Positions 5,860-8,925 of a stretch of DNA of 8,925 nucleotides are shown in pieces. The notes beneath the pieces are model-generated. The model ran no database searches and was not told the DNA's origin. It worked only from the letters and a program-made list of their open reading frames with translations. The stretch is from Anaerolineales bacterium (GTDB lineage: Bacteria; Chloroflexota; Anaerolineae; Anaerolineales; Villigracilaceae): the NCBI GenBank assembly GCA_024763295.1, contig JANTFU010000085.1:1-8925 (forward strand), written 5' to 3'. Position 1 is the first letter of the stretch; each line of letters starts with the position of its first letter. The translations under genes and the position numbers were made by a program.

Positions 5860-6156
5860 AAATAACACCACTGTGGGAAGTATGTTTTACGATCTAGACG
5901 GCGAGCGGCAAAATCGCGTTTGAAACCGCCCAGAACTATCCACAATGAGGGAAGCTGTGGTCGCAGTCAATGCGACGGTTGATGCCGGAGGCGGTGCGTT
6001 GCCTGTCGTGTGTCCCGGCATGAGTACGTGGCAGATGAATTAGCGAGAATGCTATGTTGACTATAATCGCCCAAAGTAGGCATTTACCGCACGAGGAAAA
6101 GCCTTTAGAATTTATGCAAGTTGTTCCTTAGTTCTTGTTTGAGTTGGAGGAGTAAG
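5860..6156. other. Gap without a confident gene; structured GC-rich patch and possible gene remnant
   Basis: No protein here can be supported. One frame (ATG 5882 to TAG 6041-6043), interrupted by TGA at 5921-5923, translates to protein-like sequence in its second part (REAVVAVNATVDAGGGALP), but it has no well-spaced RBS and no family I recognise. The same region holds an inverted pair ATGCCGG/CCGGCAT (5982-5988/6015-6021) enclosing AGGC/GCCT, and CCACA/TGTGG (5940-5944/5956-5960). Base composition drops sharply after about 6050, where promoter-like sequence begins. A decayed gene or the edge of an old element are both possible. Confidence 0.35.
6062..6067 (+). promoter_or_regulatory. Candidate -10 box for the selenoredoxin gene
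   Basis: A perfect TATAAT in an AT-rich transition about 90 nt upstream of ATG 6157. No convincing -35 hexamer lies 16-18 nt upstream (the bases there read ATTAGC); a TTGACT overlaps the -10 box itself and cannot serve. Assignment rests on the box and position only. Confidence 0.35.
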
Positions 6157-6621
6157 ATGTCTAAAGTAGAAATTAATGCTCCCGCGCCGGATTTTTCGCT
6201 GGATGATTTTCAGGGAGAAAAATTTACACTCTCTGATCTGCGTGGGAAAAACAATGTTTTTTTGATTTTCAATCGCGGTTTTATGTGACCCTTCTGCCGC
6301 CGGCACATGGCGCAGTTGCGCCAAGACGCGGAGAAATTTAACGCCTTAAATGCGAAGGTTGTGGTGGTTGGTCCTGAAAACAAACGCGCTTTTAAGAGAT
6401 ATTGGGCAGAAAAGATGATGCCTTTTATTGGTTTGCCAGACCCAACATACGGTGTTTTGAAACTCTTTGGACAGGAAGTGAATATTTTCAAGTTCGGGCG
6501 TATGCCAGCCCAAGCGGTGATCGACAAAGCGGGGGTTGTGCGTTATGTGCATTATGGGAATTCAATGAGTGATATTCCGCCCAATGAAGACCTTTTAGAG
6601 ATTTTGGCAGAACTTGGTTAG
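6157..6621 (+). CDS. Selenocysteine-containing AhpC/TSA-type redoxin (UxxC), TGA 6286-6288 read as Sec
   Basis: A 154-residue thioredoxin-fold peroxiredoxin-like protein, likely a cytoplasmic thiol/selenol peroxidase or disulfide reductase. ATG 6157 follows a strong RBS, GGAGGAG (6146-6152). The N-terminus (APAPDFSLDDFQGEKFTLSDL) is the classic redoxin start, and the frame runs without a break into RGFM-TGA-PFCRRHMAQL, then VVVVGPE (68-74), DPTYGVLKLFG (95-105) and RMPAQAVID with cis-Pro117. The TGA (codon 44) is exactly where relatives have the catalytic Cys of the RGxxCPxC motif; Cys47 is the resolving partner. Family conservation on both sides of the TGA and a SECIS-like hairpin at 6308-6323 argue for Sec insertion and against a pseudogene. 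Without Sec, an annotator would start at Met51 (6307) and lose the active site. No signal peptide. Sec synthesis genes must lie elsewhere; none are in the window. Confidence 0.85.
6308..6323 (+). promoter_or_regulatory. Putative bacterial SECIS element
   Basis: TGGCGC (6308-6313), loop AGTT (6314-6317), GCGCCA (6318-6323) form a perfect 6-bp stem with a 4-nt loop. The loop starts 25 nt after the Sec TGA, inside the roughly 16-37 nt spacing known for bacterial SECIS elements. G is the second loop base, followed by U, as the SelB-binding loop requires. It lies within the coding sequence, as bacterial SECIS elements do. Confidence 0.75.
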
Positions 6622-6640
6622 CTTTTTTTGTTGCTACAAT

Positions 6641-6670
6641 AAAAGCTACGGAAAATTTCCGTAGCTTTTT
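6641..6670 (+). terminator. Rho-independent terminator after the selenoredoxin gene
   Basis: The stem AAAAGCTACGG (6641-6651) / CCGTAGCTTTT (6659-6669) is perfect over 11 bp around loop AAAATTT, with a T-run at 6666-6670. It begins 19 nt after the stop codon. The flanking A-run makes it potentially active in both directions. It separates the selenoredoxin from the lipoprotein gene. Confidence 0.85.
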
Positions 6671-6774
6671 ATGTTGCATTTTCTTTTTTGAACCCCAAAA
6701 TAATAGCCGGTACGCAGCCCCTTGCGATGTTTGATGAGTGTTAATCTTTTCCTATGGCGGTGTGCGGTGTGCGT

Positions 6775-6795
6775 TATAATGCATCATCTTATAAT
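6775..6795 (+). promoter_or_regulatory. Two candidate -10 boxes upstream of the lipoprotein gene
   Basis: Two perfect TATAAT hexamers lie at 6775-6780 and 6790-6795, 43-63 nt before ATG 6838 and downstream of the previous terminator, so this gene should have its own promoter. Neither has a good -35 match at 17 nt. Confidence 0.4.
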
Positions 6796-6837
6796 CATTC
6801 AGCGCTTTTCCTTTCTTTATTTTAGCGAGGTTCTTAA

Positions 6838-7743
6838 ATGAAAAAATATTCTATTGTTCTTTTAATCTTTATCGCCCTTCTCAGCGCTGCCTGTCAGCCG
6901 CTAACGCCGGTGCCGCCAAACTTGAGCGCTGTACTGACTGAAATCGAAGGGCGGAATGTTAATGTCTTGCATTCAGGCGCGCTTGAATTTCAGCCTGCGC
7001 GCCTGAACGAAAAGCTGGAAATCAATGCACAGGTTAACACGGGCTTGGAAAGCCGCGCCAAGCTAGACCTTTCCAGTGGTACCGTCATTCGCATTTCGCC
7101 AGAGAGTGTTTTTATCTTAGAAAGTAATCATGAAACGGAAGCGGGTTTGTTTACCCGTGTAAAAGTGGAGCTAGGGCAAATCTGGATTATTCTCAACGGC
7201 GGCACCTTGGAAGTGAAAATCCCATCCGGTTTGGCAGGCGTGCGTGGTTCTTATATGTCCACGGGATACGACCCCGAAACCGGCGCGACAAGAATCACAT
7301 GCTTGGAAGGCGAATGCTCGGCAGAAAACGAAGCCGGTGTTGTCAACTTTACCGCCGGAGAAGCTGCCGACTTGCCAGCAGATGGCAGCGCGCCGCTAAA
7401 AGGGTTGATGACCGAGGATGAATTCAAAACCTGGGCAGAAAATGTTCCTGAAGCCGATGAAGTTCTCCCCGAAGAATATAGAAACTCCTCTCCGCCTACA
7501 CCAACGTCCACTGTTTTGCCAACAGCAACAGCAACTATTATGCCAACGCCCACTCTTGGCACTTGTACGGTCAATAGCACATACCTCTATGTACGGACTT
7601 GCCCTGATTTGGCGTGTGAAACTTTAGGGTATGCAGAGTTAAATGATGAACTCCTACTTGCGTCAACGCAGACCACAGAAGGCTGGACGGCAATTATCTT
7701 TGACGGCGCAGAAGCTTGGGTAAATAGCCAATATTGTGAATGA
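6838..7743 (+). CDS. FecR-domain lipoprotein with C-terminal SH3 domain
   Basis: A 301-residue exported lipoprotein. The signal peptide (KKY then an IVLLIFIALL core) ends in a lipobox-like LSAAC with Cys19 as the acylation site. Residues about 33-185 form a FecR-type beta-rich domain: VNTGLESRAKLDLSSGTVIRI (67-87), LGQIWIILNGG (112-122), then IPSGLAGVRGSYM (128-140), the VxGVRGT-like hallmark. A short acidic helix (192-213) and a Pro/Thr-rich linker (219-240) lead to a bacterial SH3-like domain (about 242-300, with LYVRTCPDLACETLG, GW and AWV), containing four Cys (C243, C255, C260, C300) that could form disulfides. RBS GCGAGG (6825-6830) is 7 nt before ATG. Monocistronic, between terminators. 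FecR domains elsewhere sense or bind at the envelope; no sigma-factor partner is seen here, so signalling is not supported. The ligand is unknown. Confidence 0.85.
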   Translation: MKKYSIVLLIFIALLSAACQPLTPVPPNLSAVLTEIEGRNVNVLHSGALEFQPARLNEKLEINAQVNTGLESRAKLDLSSGTVIRISPESVFILESNHETEAGLFTRVKVELGQIWIILNGGTLEVKIPSGLAGVRGSYMSTGYDPETGATRITCLEGECSAENEAGVVNFTAGEAADLPADGSAPLKGLMTEDEFKTWAENVPEADEVLPEEYRNSSPPTPTSTVLPTATATIMPTPTLGTCTVNSTYLYVRTCPDLACETLGYAELNDELLLASTQTTEGWTAIIFDGAEAWVNSQYCE

Positions 7744-7745
7744 AC

Positions 7746-7778
7746 ATAAGCAGAGATGTCTGTGTTTGCTTATTTTTT
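7746..7778 (+). terminator. Rho-independent terminator after the lipoprotein gene
   Basis: ATAAGCA (7746-7752) pairs with TGCTTAT (7767-7773), followed by T-rich sequence to 7778. It starts 3 nt after the TGA stop. The loop is 14 nt and contains possible further pairs. Confidence 0.75.
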
Positions 7779-7791
7779 CAATGTATCGGGG

Positions 7792-7884
7792 AGTGCGTTG
7801 CACATCCTGCGAGATAAGAAATGCCCAATAACTGAAATTTTGCCCGGCAGCAATATAATCGCTACACCAAAGGTGCGACGCACT
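7792..7884. repeat. Inverted repeat with GTGCGACGCACT-type arms
   Basis: AGTGCGTTGCAC (7792-7803) and GTGCGACGCACT (7873-7884) are reverse complements at 11 of 12 positions, 69 bp apart. Each arm is itself nearly palindromic. The spacer has no ORF. It is a likely further intergenic repeat type. A TATAAT at 7854-7859 has no -35 and no gene downstream on this strand. Confidence 0.5.
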
Positions 7885-7952
7885 TCTCTTTTGCCCTTAA
7901 TTTTTTAAGACCGATTTCTTGAAAAAAATGTGACTACCTACCCTCGTGATAT

Positions 7953-8060
7953 ACGTCACCGCGAGCGGCTGGCTGGGTAAAGCTCAGCTTTGCGAAGCGG
8001 TCTCCCTCACTGGCAAGGGGATTGCTTCACTCCGAAAAGCATCGGAGTTCGCAATGACGT
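7953..8060. repeat. MITE/REP-like inverted repeat element, family C
   Basis: The ends ACGTCACCGCGAGC (7953-7966) and GTTCGCAATGACGT (8047-8060) are reverse complements at 11 of 14 positions. Inside, GCGAAGCGGTCTCCC (7992-8006) mirrors AGGGGATTGCTTC (8016-8028), and CTCCGA/TCGGAG (8030-8035/8042-8047) forms a terminal hairpin. The GATTGCTTC...CGCAATGACG wording matches a very widespread dispersed repeat type in bacterial genomes (memory). It has no coding capacity. Confidence 0.7.
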
Positions 8061-8070
8061 AAGTAGTTAC

Positions 8071-8102
8071 AAAAAAATCCCGTTATTAAACGGGATTTTT
8101 TT
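8071..8102. terminator. Bidirectional rho-independent terminator between convergent genes
   Basis: CCCGTT (8079-8084), loop ATTA, AACGGG (8089-8094), extended by the pairing A-run 8071-8078 and T-run 8095-8102: a 14-bp stem in total, flanked by A and T tracts so it works on both strands. It lies 3 nt beyond the stop of the minus-strand hydrolase and probably serves mainly that gene. Confidence 0.88.
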
Positions 8103-8105
8103 CGA

Positions 8106-8925
8106 TTATGGCAACGGCGTTGGTATTAATGCTAATTCTTCGCCTAAGATATTTCGGCGTACCGTATCAAGTACCTGCAAGCCTGTTAAATTGCGTGTGT
8201 TGTAGCCAAATTTCAAATTCTCCGTACGTAAATCTCCCGTGCTGACAATCCCCGAATAGCTCAAATGCTCGCGATGATCGGGCAAAATCACACCATGATC
8301 AGGTAGCGGTTGAACGGCGCGCCAAAAATTCCACATTGGAATCTCATATTCATACGCCAGCCGCGCAATCGTCTCGTTAAGAGAGTTATCGCCCTCGGCA
8401 TTATCTGCTTTGGTCGCCAAGATCGGAACCACACCGTGCCCAATCGTCACATCAATCACGCGGCGCAAGGTCGTCTCAAACGGAGCCACGCCGTTTGCAT
8501 CGTTAGTGCCCAGTGAAATAATGGCAAAACTGGGTTGATTCAGGCGATATTCACAATCCAGTGGCGTTTCCATCGGCGTGCAATCTTTCCAATCGTTCCA
8601 CAAAACGCTCAAAACGCCTGTCGCGCTCAAGCCGAGCTTCGTTGCGCGTCCCTGGCGCAAAAAAGAGCCTGGAAAGTAATCAATCGTCTCTTGTAAATAA
8701 TCAAATTCGCCCAAGTCGTAATTATTCGCTTCAAAAACGCCAAAAAATTCAGGCGGCATACTATGACAATCGCCGACCTTCGTGAAGGCATGCGGATTAT
8801 TGCCTTGCAACTGCCCCAATTCGTAGATCGCAATCATCTTTGGGCTGATGGACGTGGGGATAACGGGCCACTCGCGCCAATCTTCAGGTGGCAGATCGGA
8901 ATAGATATACGGTTCGGGCGTGGAC
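8106..8925 (-). CDS. SGNH/GDSL-like hydrolase, 5' end outside window
   Basis: The minus-strand frame is open from the window edge (8925) to the stop at 8106-8108; 272 residues are visible and the true start is beyond the edge (Met at 8837 is internal, because the PEPYIYSDLPPEDWREWP region upstream is in frame and protein-like). Block I reads KVGDCHS, so the usual GDS nucleophile position is Cys (codon 8766-8768). Later markers are SFAIISLGTNDANG (block III-type GxND), VPILATKADN, and a C-terminal D-H-x-x-H (LPDHREHLSY) supplying the Asp/His pair. These fit an SGNH-fold esterase, probably extracytoplasmic given the family; the signal sequence would be outside the window. The substrate is unknown. 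The C-terminus ends in a short Pro-rich tail. Confidence 0.8.
   Translation of the reverse strand, partial: STPEPYIYSDLPPEDWREWPVIPTSISPKMIAIYELGQLQGNNPHAFTKVGDCHSMPPEFFGVFEANNYDLGEFDYLQETIDYFPGSFLRQGRATKLGLSATGVLSVLWNDWKDCTPMETPLDCEYRLNQPSFAIISLGTNDANGVAPFETTLRRVIDVTIGHGVVPILATKADNAEGDNSLNETIARLAYEYEIPMWNFWRAVQPLPDHGVILPDHREHLSYSGIVSTGDLRTENLKFGYNTRNLTGLQVLDTVRRNILGEELALIPTPLP

Noticed and set aside
5921..5923. A second selenocysteine codon (TGA in the 5882-6043 frame)
   Set aside because: There is a loose hairpin downstream (5-bp stem, 11-nt loop), but the RBS is badly spaced, no family is recognised and no Cys-equivalent position can be argued.
6286..6288. TGA as an ordinary nonsense mutation making the redoxin a pseudogene
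   Set aside because: It falls exactly at the catalytic Cys, no other damage is seen over 154 codons, and a hairpin with SECIS spacing and loop follows. Sequencing error remains possible but would not explain the hairpin.
7854..7859. TATAAT as a promoter
   Set aside because: No -35 element and no plus-strand gene downstream; it lies inside an inverted repeat.

Overview
The window looks like a chromosomal stretch of an environmental, non-model bacterium, most plausibly Chloroflexota (Anaerolineae-like). This is an inference. It rests on the family mix (a DUF3159-like membrane protein, an F420-type PPOX enzyme, an SGNH hydrolase with a GDC block, a FecR/SH3 lipoprotein) and on the many dispersed palindromic intergenic repeats. 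No rRNA or tRNA was recognised, and there is no intact mobile element or CRISPR array.

Layout. Positions 1-5859 carry a co-oriented (+) gene train: the 3' end of a small membrane protein (DUF1475-like), a DUF3159-like membrane protein, a membrane-anchored alpha/beta hydrolase, a DUF1295 (steroid 5-alpha-reductase-like) membrane enzyme, an SDR with a chlorophyll(ide) b reductase-like active-site motif, a 53-codon ORF resembling only the C-terminal end of a Rieske oxygenase, a class I-type DNA photolyase, and an F420/PPOX flavin-split-barrel protein. Four of the gaps between these genes are filled almost completely by palindromic repeats of two families (A at 839-938 and 5361-5459; B at 1699-1826 and 2730-2845). 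Each repeat ends 19-31 nt before the next start codon. A fifth palindromic repeat (4534-4602) lies in frame inside the photolyase gene and encodes 23 extra residues.

After an unassigned stretch of about 300 bp comes the most notable gene, 6157-6621. It encodes a thioredoxin-fold redoxin whose catalytic Cys codon is an in-frame TGA (UxxC motif). A perfect 6-bp hairpin with an AGUU loop lies 25 nt after the TGA, matching the architecture of a bacterial SECIS element. It is very probably a selenoprotein that ordinary gene calling would truncate to Met51. It is closed by a strong rho-independent terminator.

Next is a monocistronic FecR-domain/SH3 lipoprotein with its own terminator. An intergenic region of about 360 bp follows, holding two more inverted repeats and a bidirectional terminator. 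Last is a convergent (-) SGNH hydrolase, cut by the window end, in which the usual GDS nucleophile block reads GDC.

How the genes may work together (inference): DUF1295 membrane enzyme + SDR + (lost) Rieske oxygenase + photolyase + F420/PPOX enzyme + selenoredoxin suggests a light/oxidative-stress neighbourhood. DUF1295 and SDR genes beside photolyase are known from light-stress gene clusters of other bacteria. No regulator gene is visible in this window.
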